Made by a program: the position numbers and the translations under genes
The notes under the pieces: model-generated
Database searches by the model: none
Seen by the model: the letters and a program-made list of their open reading frames with translations, nothing else
Told to the model about the DNA's origin: nothing
Part shown: positions 37,820 through 48,470 of the stretch, in pieces
Position numbering within the stretch: position 1 is the stretch's first letter
How the letters are laid out: every line of letters starts with the position of its first letter
Assembly: GCF_000687475.1 (NCBI RefSeq)
Contig: NC_057318.1
Location: forward strand, 5,952,001 to 6,016,000
Direction: 5' to 3'
Length of the DNA: 64,000 nucleotides
DNA from: Ustilaginoidea virens
Taxonomy: Eukaryota; Ascomycota; Sordariomycetes; Hypocreales; Clavicipitaceae

Positions 37820-38005
37820 TTAAACTGAACTGCATACCTTATCTTCCATATTTTTGGTCTTGGATCGGGTGCCGGGCGGGTACTGGTGCTGGGATAGGTG
37901 CTCCGCGCCCAGGATCTGCTGGTCGGATTCCGTCAATTGGCTCAGCAGCTCCTTATCCCCCTCATTGAAAACCCGACGTTTAACCTCTCCCATGTCACGC
38001 TCCAT
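37820..38005 (-). CDS. Small hypothetical ORF, possibly spliced
   Basis: A 61-codon frame on the minus strand starting MERDMGEVKRRVFNEGDKEL, hydrophilic, with an acid/Gln middle. After codon 56 (MEDK) a donor-like GTATGC occurs at 37837. If spliced to an acceptor CCTTAG at 37679, the frame continues 27 more codons to a TGA at 37595-37597 (83 aa in all). The first 50 residues read like coding sequence, while the stretch after the donor contains the intergenic TACTCCGTA motif. No family recognised. It is divergent from the CREG-like gene, 307 bp away. It may be a real small gene or a chance frame. Confidence 0.35.
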   Translation of the reverse strand: MERDMGEVKRRVFNEGDKELLSQLTESDQQILGAEHLSQHQYPPGTRSKTKNMEDKVCSSV

Positions 38006-38312
38006 TCATCCGATGCGCGGCGTTGACAAGGGTACTTGATGCATAAGATCTAATCTTATCAATCTCGACCGACACCAACAAGGGCTGCGAGGACCAGCAC
38101 TGTCCCGCCCCCCTCTTCCCCGAGTTTGGCCTCCCTCGCATTGGTCACGTCACCTTTTGCCAACGATTTCTCCCCACCCCTTCTGTGTACGTACCCAAGT
38201 TGGGCACCCCCTCTGCGCAGCCTGTGCCCATGACCGCCATCTATTCTTCCTGCTTCCCACCATCTGGAAGACTGCGTTGGACACTGTCGTGAGACCAGGT
38301 AAATTTGCCGTC

Positions 38313-39176
38313 ATGAGACTGCTCGATGCTGTTGTTGGCTTCTTTGGCGTCTCTGGGACCGCCCAGCCCCCTCTTTCGATCCTAGACAACTCTGTCAAGA
38401 CGGCGAGGATCCCCACAAGCCGTGAGTCGGCGGTTATGGGACGTCGAGTCCTTGCCTTGTCCAAGCTGGGAACCTTGTCGACCGTTTTCCCCAACGCAAC
38501 TGCAACCGCGACGGCCCATGGGGTCAACAACCACGAGGCCCACGACCACGAGGTCCCTCCCAGCGGCATGGGTGGTCAACCGGTCGGTCTCATGGACTAT
38601 GTCGCTGACTGCGAAGAGGGAGGCAACCCGACAATTTTGGCCATCAAAGTTGCGACAAACTTCAAAAACGTCCGCGCCGGTTCCAACATTACTCTCGCCA
38701 TGAGGTGGCAACCACCCTATGCTCCAGCTAAACGCATATCCATCTTGTCTCGCCTCTTGGCGCATGTAGGCCTTTCCCAAGGTCGCTCGGGTATTATCGA
38801 TCACCCAGCGCTCTTCGAGGCTCCCGACACTGTGCCATATTCAGCCGCAAACCTGCCTCGCTTTGCACTCTTTGGATACTTGGAGCCAATACAAGTCGAT
38901 GACGAGGTGTCGAGGAAGCTGGCCACCTGCTACACTACGAAGCATCCGGATGCTACATTCTGGCTCCCAGGAAATCGCATTCACGATAGTGAGTGGATGA
39001 GATTGGTGGTGACGCACATTCACTGGATAGGTGGATTTGGCGATAGAGCTTACATTGGCTGGATCCCTGCTGAGGACTGGAAGAAAGTGAAAAGGGACGA
39101 CTGGGAAGCCATTAGGCTGCCTGGAGAGAAGAAAGGCTGGAACGAGTGGAGTATTGGACAGTCTGAGGAGCTGTGA
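38313..39176 (+). CDS. CREG-like FMN-binding split-barrel protein
   Basis: Single exon, 287 aa. The start at 38313 gives a short hydrophobic N-terminus (MRLLDAVVGFFGVSGTA) that may be a signal peptide; the frame is open farther upstream but without a family-like sequence. The body is a pyridoxamine-phosphate-oxidase-like split barrel of the CREG group: IPTSRESAVMGRRVLALSKL, LMDYVADCEEGGNPTIL, NVRAGSNITLAMRW, PYSAANLPRFALFGYLEPI, HPDATFWLPGNRIHDSEW and IGGFGDRAYIGWIPAEDW. In animals CREG is a secreted or lysosomal glycoprotein with no shown oxidase activity; the fungal homologues are secretory-pathway proteins of unknown role. One N-glycosylation sequon (NIT) is visible in NVRAGSNITLA. No intron needed. 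Confidence 0.88.
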   Translation: MRLLDAVVGFFGVSGTAQPPLSILDNSVKTARIPTSRESAVMGRRVLALSKLGTLSTVFPNATATATAHGVNNHEAHDHEVPPSGMGGQPVGLMDYVADCEEGGNPTILAIKVATNFKNVRAGSNITLAMRWQPPYAPAKRISILSRLLAHVGLSQGRSGIIDHPALFEAPDTVPYSAANLPRFALFGYLEPIQVDDEVSRKLATCYTTKHPDATFWLPGNRIHDSEWMRLVVTHIHWIGGFGDRAYIGWIPAEDWKKVKRDDWEAIRLPGEKKGWNEWSIGQSEEL

Positions 39177-42161
39177 GTTCTGTGTTGGCCAAAGAGGCGG
39201 CCGGCCGATGCGTGAGGCATGAGAATTAGAATGAGGTTGAATGACCATCCCGGTCTATATGGAATACGCAACCATTCCTGGTTCAAATATGGAAACAGAC
39301 ATGCACGCTTTTTATATGCGTTGCCTTCGGGGGGGGGGGGGGGGGGGGGCAGGATATATGAGGATGCTAGCAACTTCCCAGCAGTCCACCAGGGGAGATG
39401 AATATTACTTGCCCAATAGTTGACTATGTGTATTTGTTGCGCAACACGAGCTGGTAACATTCGACTAGGCTGACAAACTGATGAAAATGCAGTACATTTG
39501 CCTCGCCCGCCGGGTGCAGCAGGCCGTGTGGCAGTGTGCTGTTTCCAACTCGGTTGAGCGCTAGAGAGCATCTGGTGCAAAGTTTATACGCCCGTCCATG
39601 ACAAAGGCCCAGGAAGCGTGCGGCATTGCCACCGTGTCTTTACTCGTCTCAGCATGGCCCACCCGGTCTAAACTCCCAGTGGGTTGTGCTGCACGTAATG
39701 CCATTACTTCTCACCAGCGGGAAAGACAAGTCCGAGGAACGCAAAGTGGGACGAGGATGCCTGCGCACTGCGCAAACTGCAGCCGACTGGGTGTCAGAAG
39801 CGGGTCTGCCTGACGCCTGACGGACTGGCCATGGGTCGCTTGACATCAACAAGCATCCGAGACATTGTTATCGATGCTATGTAGATACCGCAGAGGTGGA
39901 TGGCGTCTGGTCGCTTTCCGCGGCGTCGCAGCGTCGTGACTCGAAAGATGCGGAGTTGCGTCTTGCCCCATCTTGCGGCGAGGAAGGCATTGACGAATTG
40001 GCGATATCGGTATCCTGCCCTGGTCTTGCCGGGCAACTGTGCCTGTGCCGGTCGGGCCATGAAGCACAACTCTACTCCGTAGGAAGGGGCAAGTCAATCA
40101 ACTTGAGCTTTCCCGTCCCGTCCCCCCGTCCCTTTGACACGAATGCTGGGGGTTGATGGTAATCATGGAATGCATGGGCGACGTTGATGAATCCTCCATT
40201 GTTTTCAACACATCACTTGGTCAGACCCGTCCCCTTTTCCGTTTCGCTTGCTGAGCCTGAGAGACGGGTTGCAGTTACACATGTGTGGATATGACTAGAT
40301 CACTTCGAGATCGGATACGGCTGAAGCCGATGCCTTGGTGAGTAGCCATCTCGCGCTGAGAACCGCAATGAGGCGACCAAGCGCGGTGGCGCTACTGGGG
40401 GCTCAACAGAGCCCTCGCCTCGTCGTGGAATGGAAATTGGTGTTATCGCTCCAGCTCCAATCCTTGGCCTGACGCTGATGCGTTTGGAAACCCGGGACCA
40501 TGGAGGTCCATGTTGGGCTGACGAGCGAAGCGAACAAGTCGGCTTACCAAGTCCAAGTCGCCAGATAAGGTGATGGTATCGACCCCCGACCCACCGCCCT
40601 CTTTCACACCGCTATCCCGTACCACGCCATCTGATTTTTGTTCCGTAATAATGCCGAATGAAAATCGGGCGATTTCGTCCGTGTACGGAGCACTCCGTAC
40701 GGAGTATGGTTGCATGGCTTGGCTGGACCCCGCAAGATCTATTCGGGGGCGCCAAGGGCTCCATGGCTGACGCGTGACGGACGGGTCGTTGACTCGTTGG
40801 TTGTTCATCACAAGGCTGCGCTGGGTCAACCGGCAGTTCAGAATGTTCTGCCGTAAGCTGCAGCCCCACAGCAGTCAATTGCCAAGTCGTTCCAGCGCCC
40901 AGCCTGGCGTCTCCTAAGCGCACTGACAGCCCAACAGCGGAAAGGATTCTGGCCAAATGACTGACTAGTGCATTTACCATACAGCTTTGAAGGATTATAC
41001 CTACAGATTATTCAGAACACAGGAATTATCATTTCGAGCACGCCAAATAGTATATTCAGCCTCAAATTCGGTGACTAATTTAGGATCCAGGATCCTGGTT
41101 TCAAGAACTTGGAAGTTTGGAAGTGCCCAGCTGCTGCTATTTGATAAGGGGCACCTAACCAACACAGATCGTAAAGCGCCACCTACCGGACATGCAGTGG
41201 GTTGGCAGTTTTGGTACATGCATGTAGTATGTAACGTATGTAACCAGACGAGTCGAACCCTGGCCGTACAGAATCAGTACCCGAGGTCCCTTGCCTTGGG
41301 TCAACTGCCCGGGATCACGCCTGCGACCGACCAATAGTTCCGGGTATTCCGTATAGCGATCAGCCTATGGTGTCGCTACATACTATCTGAGTCTACCAGT
41401 AAGCGGATTTGGTCCGTGACTCGGTACGGAGTACCCCAGCCAGGTACCTACCTAAGGTAGGTAGTGCGGGCCCAGCTGCCAGCAGCCCACTGCCCACTGC
41501 CCGCTGCCCACTGCTCATACTGCAGAAATGCCCCCAAGGCCATTGGCTGATGCTGGGTTACAGCAGGCACGGCTGCAGCCACAAGGGCACACCCCCCCCC
41601 CTCGCGCGCTTTCCCGTCCAGGACTGCAGGCATACAATTGGCTGCCTTTGGCTGCCTTTTGGCATGCCTCTAGTTACCCTTTGGGTACAGTTCACGTTCA
41701 GTTTGGTGCCCTTCGCTCCTGCTTCGTCCGCTCCTCTTGCGCCAACAAACCCGCATCTGTGTTATCCACTCTTGACCTCCTTCCAGACATCCTGCTCCTA
41801 CCGACCGCAGCAACTCCTACTCCCATGTCCGTAATCAACCTCTGCTGAATCGTGCAGCCCGATACAGTCTGGTGCCTCCGACTGGTCCCGACGGCTACTC
41901 TGCAGCTGGTCCTGTGCTGCTTCGGGCGGTGCAACAACGAGCAGGTCCGCTGTTCCTGGCGCAATCCGCCCTTTGCTTCATTTCAAGACTACCAAAGCAG
42001 CATTCCGCTTTCTATGCCGCTTTCTGCTTCCATGCCTCCCGGACCAGCTGTCGAGCCGTATCATTAGGCATCGAATCGCTATCGTATTCTTAACCCACCG
42101 ACGTACACTTACCAAACAGAGGGGTATTGCTCGGGATGGCGCCCGCTCGCCCTTGCGAATC
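39177..42161. other. 3-kb gene-poor region before med12
   Basis: No supported gene. Contains a G19 run (39330-39348), TACTCCGTA-type motifs at 40072, 40683 and 41423, CCACTGCC-type repeats (41475-41515) and a C12-type run (near 41591). The last ~350 bp, pyrimidine-rich with short uORFs, are likely med12 promoter and leader. Confidence 0.5.
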
Positions 42162-45100
42162 ATGACATCGAGGACCCCCATGGGCGTCCAGCCTCGACAG
42201 CCTCAACGAGGCCTTGGCTCGACGATGCAGATTCAAAGACCTTCGAATCATCCTCACCAGAATCAACTCCACCACCATCATCACCATCACCATCCTCATC
42301 CTCATCCTCAGCAGCAGCAGCAGCAGCAGCAGCAGCACCAACACCAGCAACGCCACGTCTCATCCTCTCAACAGCAATATCCCTCGTCTCCAGCACTACG
42401 AGACGCCCACGCAGTTTCCGATTCCAACGCCAATTGCGCCGATGCCATGCCATCCCGGCACGTATCTACGCCGAAGCGGCAGGGCTCAAGGTTACGACTC
42501 GAGTTGTCCAACGAAATCATCACGACTGGGCCAAAATCGGCAACCGACTCGCCCCTCAACCTCACGCCGTCACGTATAATATCCCTTTCTGACGCCATGG
42601 ATGTGGATAATGCGAGACCGGCTGTGTCTAAAAGCATACTACAAGATCCCGATAACCCTCCCATGCCGATGCCTAAGCGCAGACCTCCACCGTCGACCCA
42701 GGCCATACCATCCACTCGCTTAGCAATACACAACTCGACGCCCACAAGGAAGGACGTGAGACCTAAGCCGTACACGGTGGAGGCTCCAACTGCGGCGCCT
42801 CGCTATGTGAGCTCGAATCGTCACGACACTGAAACCCGCGATCTGTTCAGCAAAGGTCTCTTTTCCGGTTGCGCAGACTTCTTTCCATGGTCGGGCATTC
42901 ACCATGAGGATGAGTGGAGCACCGAAGCCATACAGAAGGGCACATGGGACAGAGGCAGCCAGAACGAAGCTTCATCCGCACGGTTGGCCATATTCCCTGC
43001 CTTGAAGCAGAAAGGTGGCCTCAATGCACTGTCCACCATATTCATGGGTGTGCTCAACCAGCGGAGGCATCGAGGACAGATTACTGCGCCTTCAACCTTT
43101 AAACCGCCACCTCGAGTCACCTTGACCGACACAAAGCGTGAAATTTGGCTCAAAGATCTCGCAAATCCTGCCATCTCGCTGAGACGGCTGAGCCGAACAA
43201 TCCCACACGGCATACGTGGAAGGACGCTCCTCGACCAATGTCTAAACAAGGATGTCCCCACGGAACGTGCAGTTTGGTTGGCAAAGTGTGTGGGTGCCAA
43301 CGAAATTCGAGCCTTCAAGAGGAAAGGGGCAAGTGGCACTTTTGTTCTAGGTGGCGAGCTGAAATGGATTAGAGACTGGACAGTGTTTGTTGAGCAGTTT
43401 CTCGAAGCAGTAGTGTCTGCATTTGCAGAACCGGATTGGAGAGCCAAAGTGACATATGCGTGAGTAATCGTTCCCCGTAGTGGCCTGTGTCGGGAGCACA
43501 GCACTAATCCACCCGAATTATCCTTTCAGCATTCACCTTGCGACCTGTCTCTATTCTGAACAGCTGTTGGACCGCGAACATTATCTGGAGTGGATCATAT
43601 CCGGGTTGGAAAACAGCTCCCAGTCAAGAATACCCATGTGGATACTGGTGGCCCAGCTGTATTGGGCTGACTTGCTCCAATCACGAAAGTGTGGCAGACG
43701 ACTTGTCTTTGCACTTCTGAACCATTTGCACATTGTAAGAAGATGGACTGGCATACTTATCCCCTGGGGGAAGCTAACGTCGGGAATACAGATCGAGAAC
43801 GACCCGCATCGGGATATTCTCATCCAGCTCTCGGGGCAATTGTCAAATGTATTAGTATCCCTAATCAAGGACAACCCGGAGAACTTCATTCGTCCACCTG
43901 CTTGGCAACGGTTCAGCGAAACGCTGAGACTCGCGATACCACCGGACGATGCCGTAGCTCAGTCAGCATATAGCAACATCAAGCATCGTAACTTGCGTCT
44001 TTTAGTGGCTAACAATACCTCGCCGTCAGGCCGTCACCAGTACTTGGTGCAGCTACTCGACTCCACGCTCCAGGGCAAGTGCGTTCCGGAATTGTCTACC
44101 AAATGCTGGTCGTCCTCTGAAGACAAGACGGAGATTACAAAGACCCTTGTGGCATGGGCTACTTCTCTCCACCGACCCGGTCTTACAAAGATATATGTCG
44201 CTGCTGGGTTATTGAAATCTTGGTTTGCTTTTGGTGCCGACCCGACCTCGGCGATTCTCGATGCCCTCGGCTATATCGCTCCGGAAGAGAAGATTAAGAA
44301 GGCTCTGATGATTCGACTCGTTTCGGAATTAGTGCGATCTGGAACCTTCTCTGTGTTTCACTACATGCAATGGCTCATTGGCCGCGGAGGTTTGCACAAC
44401 GCTGAGGAAATCGACCCCGACGATGGTCCCTGCGCCTCGCGTCTTCTGGTTGAGCTGCCCGTTCATTGCTTGCCGGACGAACAGACCTCTCAGAGGGGCA
44501 ACCTTCTTCGACGTGCCGGAAACTACTCCGTGGCTGAAGAGACGAGAAACACTGCTAATGCACTCGAGTGTGTGGATCTCTCCCTCAACCTAGCAACATG
44601 TCCCGCGGGATCGGCCACCCCTTCCAAGTCCCTGCCGTTGAAGAAATTGTTACGCAAAGTGAAGAAGAGCAGCAGATCGGTCAAAAGCGCGATTGGAGCT
44701 CACCTGCACAGCATCGTTACGTCGCGTCTCGCCTGCAGATCGGGGCTCGTCATGACCCTTGAGATGTTCATCTCCATCCGCACCATGATGGAGACCATCG
44801 AAGACTTTTCTATGCTTGCTGGCATCCTGAGAAACAGCTCCACAGAGACGGATGCAGACGTTCTTGCGGCTTGTGTCGATACCGTCAACGCCAACTTGGA
44901 CGTGTTTGTGGCGCTAGGATCTGCAGAGGAGCTCTTCGACATGTACTTGGATCGTTTAAAAACCATGAGTCGTGATCAGGCCGTCGTCATTCGACCCCTT
45001 CTCGCTGCACTCTCCTCCTTGGCTTCGAGACTGTCGCAAAGAGAGGACCTCGCGAAACAGCTATCGCTTGACCTGGTTCAGAACGATCGATCAAACGCTC

Positions 45101-46989
45101 TTGATGCCTGTTCTCCGGTTTCGGATAGTATGGCTGTTCAGGCTCAAACAGCCGAGGGGGAAGTTTCGGAGCAAATCGACAAGCTTTTGGCGAGCGGCAA
45201 TGTGATTGATCATCCTACCATGAACCGTCTGTTCCGATATATTGCGCCCAAGCTGGAGGCCAGCTGGATGAAGCTGGATGAAAACCGTCGCGTGTTCGCC
45301 TCGCTACTCTCAAGGCTGCGAATGTTGGACGCACATCATTTTGACAAGCTTATGGCGGATTGGGTCAGCCATATAAGGTCGCTGAGAAGACGTCCGCCGT
45401 TGCCAGAACTCTATCCCTTGCTTGTTAGTTTGGGCTGCCTATCAGTGTCGACCATCCTACACACTGCGAATGCTGGTTCCGCATCGATTGAGGCCACTGC
45501 GGACGCCGCAGCAGCCGCAAAATCCATGACGTACTTGCAAGAGCTCCTTCAAATGACCATCATGAACCTACCGGCGACGGGGATACTCGATTCCGAAGAA
45601 GCTTATCGATTTCGGATCCAGCAACAATGTGCCAAGTTTGAACATGGGAAAGCTCTTGTTCTTTTGATACGGAATTCGTGGGTTGAATACTCTTGTTTGA
45701 GGAGCGGAACCGGAGCGTCCCAATGGCCTCTCGACAGCGTCGACTATCAGAACTGCCTTCTGGAGACGATGCAGTTGCTGGTCGTGGCGGACTCTGCAAT
45801 TGTGGCAGAAGCGTTGAATATGAGCACCCTACCGCAAACGGCGTTTGCTTTGGCCCACAAGTTTGTCACAAAACTTCTGCTTCCCGAGGGCGATTCTGGT
45901 CAAAACCCGTCGTTTGACCAGATTCTGGGCCTTGCCAACAACCTCACCATGCCGTTTTGCCAGCTGAAGCTCAACCTCGATCTCTCGACTAGCTTGCCAA
46001 CCCACGCAGATGGCGAGCAAGAGAGAGTTGTTCGTTTCAAGGCATTCGCCAAGGCGATGGACAATGCCATTGCATCACAGAACATTTTGTGGACGAGCAT
46101 GTTGCCGTGCCTGAGCGAAGACATTACGCACTGCCTGAATACAGAAGCACACAGCAGGTTTCTCGGCCTGATGCCTTCGAGCAAGTCCAAGACGATCACC
46201 AATGACGCGACGGACGCAAATCGGATTCACCTAGCCCAAAATCTCCTTGGCGTCATCGAAGCCATCTTGTCCGGCCAGCCACCTTGCAAGACGAACTTTC
46301 TCACCAATGACCTGGTCGAAAAGCTGACAGAACTATGGGAAATCATCATGTCGCAAGACGAGCATCGATCATCTGCCAGGAAGGAGGTCCTGGAGCACTG
46401 GCTACCTGTTCTACTGAGATTCATCACTCTTCACAGCGCCTCTACTGAAGCAGCAAGCACATCAGCCACGGGCCCGGCAAGCTCGCTCAAGTCCAGCAAT
46501 GTCACGACAAGCCACGACGCGAGGGCTCGCATCATCATTGTGCTGTGTGGTCTCCTGCTAGACATTGAGACGCTGCCACAGGGGACTACTGGCTCGCTGA
46601 GTCGGCAAATGTTTGACATTGCCATACTCCTCGTCGATGCACTCCCGGACGACCTTCGAGTGCAATGCGCCAAATCTATTCTTTTCCTACCGGGCAACAC
46701 GGCCGGTATCAGCACAACTTCCGACCCGCGCATTTACTACCTACTCAGCACCCCGCGCCCAACCTCTGCCGAGAACCTCAAGCTTGCACACCGTGACAAG
46801 TCTTCGATGCCCTACACTGCTGCAGCCAGGGGCATGGGAGCCATGTACGGGATTGGGCCGGCCTTGAATGAGCGATCAAGCCCCTTTGTGCTGCGCCGCT
46901 GGGAGATTCTCAGTGAGCCCACCCCCAATGTTGGTGAGAATGACACTAGCCTCAGCCTGGGACTATTCGAAACGATCAAGATTCAATGA
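42162..46989 (+). CDS. med12: Mediator kinase-module subunit Med12/Srb8
   Basis: Preferred exons: 42162-43459, 43530-43734, 43792-46989, 1566 aa. The N-terminus MTSRTPMGVQPRQPQRGLG is followed by a His/Pro/Gln tract (~37-65) and a Ser/Pro-rich part. The conserved Med12 domain follows: KPYTVEAPTAAPRY, FSGCADFFPWSGIHHEDEWS, PAISLRRLSRTIPHGIRG, then IHLATCLYSEQLLDREHYLE. The rest is a long alpha-helical protein. Med12 joins Med13, CycC and Cdk8, activates Cdk8 and controls whether Mediator meets RNA polymerase II in the nucleus. Intron 1 (43460-43529) restores the family motif. The second intron (43735-43791, donor GTAAGA, branch GCTAAC, acceptor ATACAG) is 57 nt with no in-frame stop, so an unspliced model of 1585 aa is also open. 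It is convergent with rgd1. Confidence 0.92.
42274..42357 (+). repeat. CAC/CAT and CAG repeats coding His/Gln tract in med12
   Basis: Runs of CAC/CAT then CAG codons encode a His8 stretch, HP pairs and a Gln9 stretch near the Med12 N-terminus. Low-complexity and probably variable in length. Confidence 0.85.
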
Positions 46990-47686
46990 GAGCGTCTTTT
47001 CCGCGAGCGAGTTTATCTTTTCTCATACCAAATCTTGTTTCTTGGGTGGGTGGGGGGTAATCTCCATTCATGGCTTAAGGAAATTTCTTTCCGCCGACCT
47101 ATGCGTACGATTGGGGGATTATGCAATATCACGACATGAATGCCATGCTGGATTTCCTTTGGCGCATTTTTTTTTCTGTTTTTCAGCATTTTCCCTCTTC
47201 TTCCCTTTTTTTTTCCCCCTTTTGGCCTGTCATTGAATAAGTGTGGAAAGTCATTGTTAGCCCCGTTCTTAGTCGATGAAAGGCAAATGGGATGGGGGAC
47301 TCAGGCGTACCTCGTCACGAACCAAGCACAATTCTTCCTCATTCCTACTTTCTGTATCTATCCAAATAATTGCCTAGCTGGCTGGGGAGGTTGGCTTTGC
47401 CTCCCTTGTTCGAATGCTGTACAACCCTTTAAGCCGTGTCACGCTGGTCTCCGCATTTGTCCCAGCATATGTTTGGGGGGATTCTCATTTTGTCGTCTGG
47501 TGCCTCGATTGGCTTTGTTCGGGATCGCTTGTTCGAATATCATCAATCTGCGAAAGGGAACACGCACGACGCATCGGGACGGCGTTTTTTTTTTTTTTTG
47601 TTTGTTTGCATTCAGCCCAGGGGCTGGGAGAGTCCATTTCCTGAACGACGACGAAACTCCTGGCCCGCCGCAGTGGCGAGCTTGGA

Positions 47687-47725
<39 letters not shown>

Positions 47726-48470
47726 AATTGGGCATACATAGCACGGCTGATGTTTGATTCATGGCGTCTCGCTGAGAGGCGGGGCTGCACAGTTGGTTTT
47801 CTTCCCCTTTACTTTTTTTTTCTTTTCCCATGTATGTATTTTATTTACCCCAGTGTAGAATTGAAAAAACAGTGTGGTCATGTGCAACGTTGAATGTGGA
47901 TGCTCATCTGATCGCTGCTCAACAATCAGTTATCAAGCTGCGCCGCCAAATCGCAAGCCAAATGCCGCATAACGTTGTCTTCTACCTGTTGGTAGCAGAC
48001 AGACAGGTAAAGAAGAAGCTACCAAGAACAAAAGATAAAAAAAAGAAATTACAAAAAAAAATAACAAAAAAAAGAAAAAAAAAAGAAAAATCAAAAGAGG
48101 CCCGCCCTGAGAAAGTTCGAGCCGCCCCTGCTCTTTACAACTCACATGACATAAACCGTAGACTATACGAGGAGCTTTTCAAACCGTGACAGCGACGACC
48201 GGGAGCATGAAACCGAACAAGAAGGAGGAGCAGATTGCGACGACTCGGCAACACGCCATCACAACAAGACGCCTGTGCAACAGCAAATAGGAAACGGTAC
48301 ACGATAATGAACAAAAGGAAAAAAAAAATAGGGGGGTGGGGAACGCAAGCTCGAAAAGCAAAAAGAGGCGGAGGAGCTGAATGCGTCTGATGCACCCGTT
48401 TGCCCAAGAAGAAAAGAAAAGGCGGAAAAGACGACGTCGACTGCCCAGACTCCCCTGCGCGATTTGCCCC
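46990..48470. other. Convergent region, med12 and rgd1, with poly-T
   Basis: 1.5 kb with T33 (47691-47723), other T runs (47584-47599, 47806-47826) and an A-rich block (48037-48090). No gene recognised. Confidence 0.6.

Noticed and set aside
47691..47723. T33 taken as a retroposon poly-A tail
   Set aside because: No target-site duplication or element body next to it; similar T runs occur in other convergent regions.
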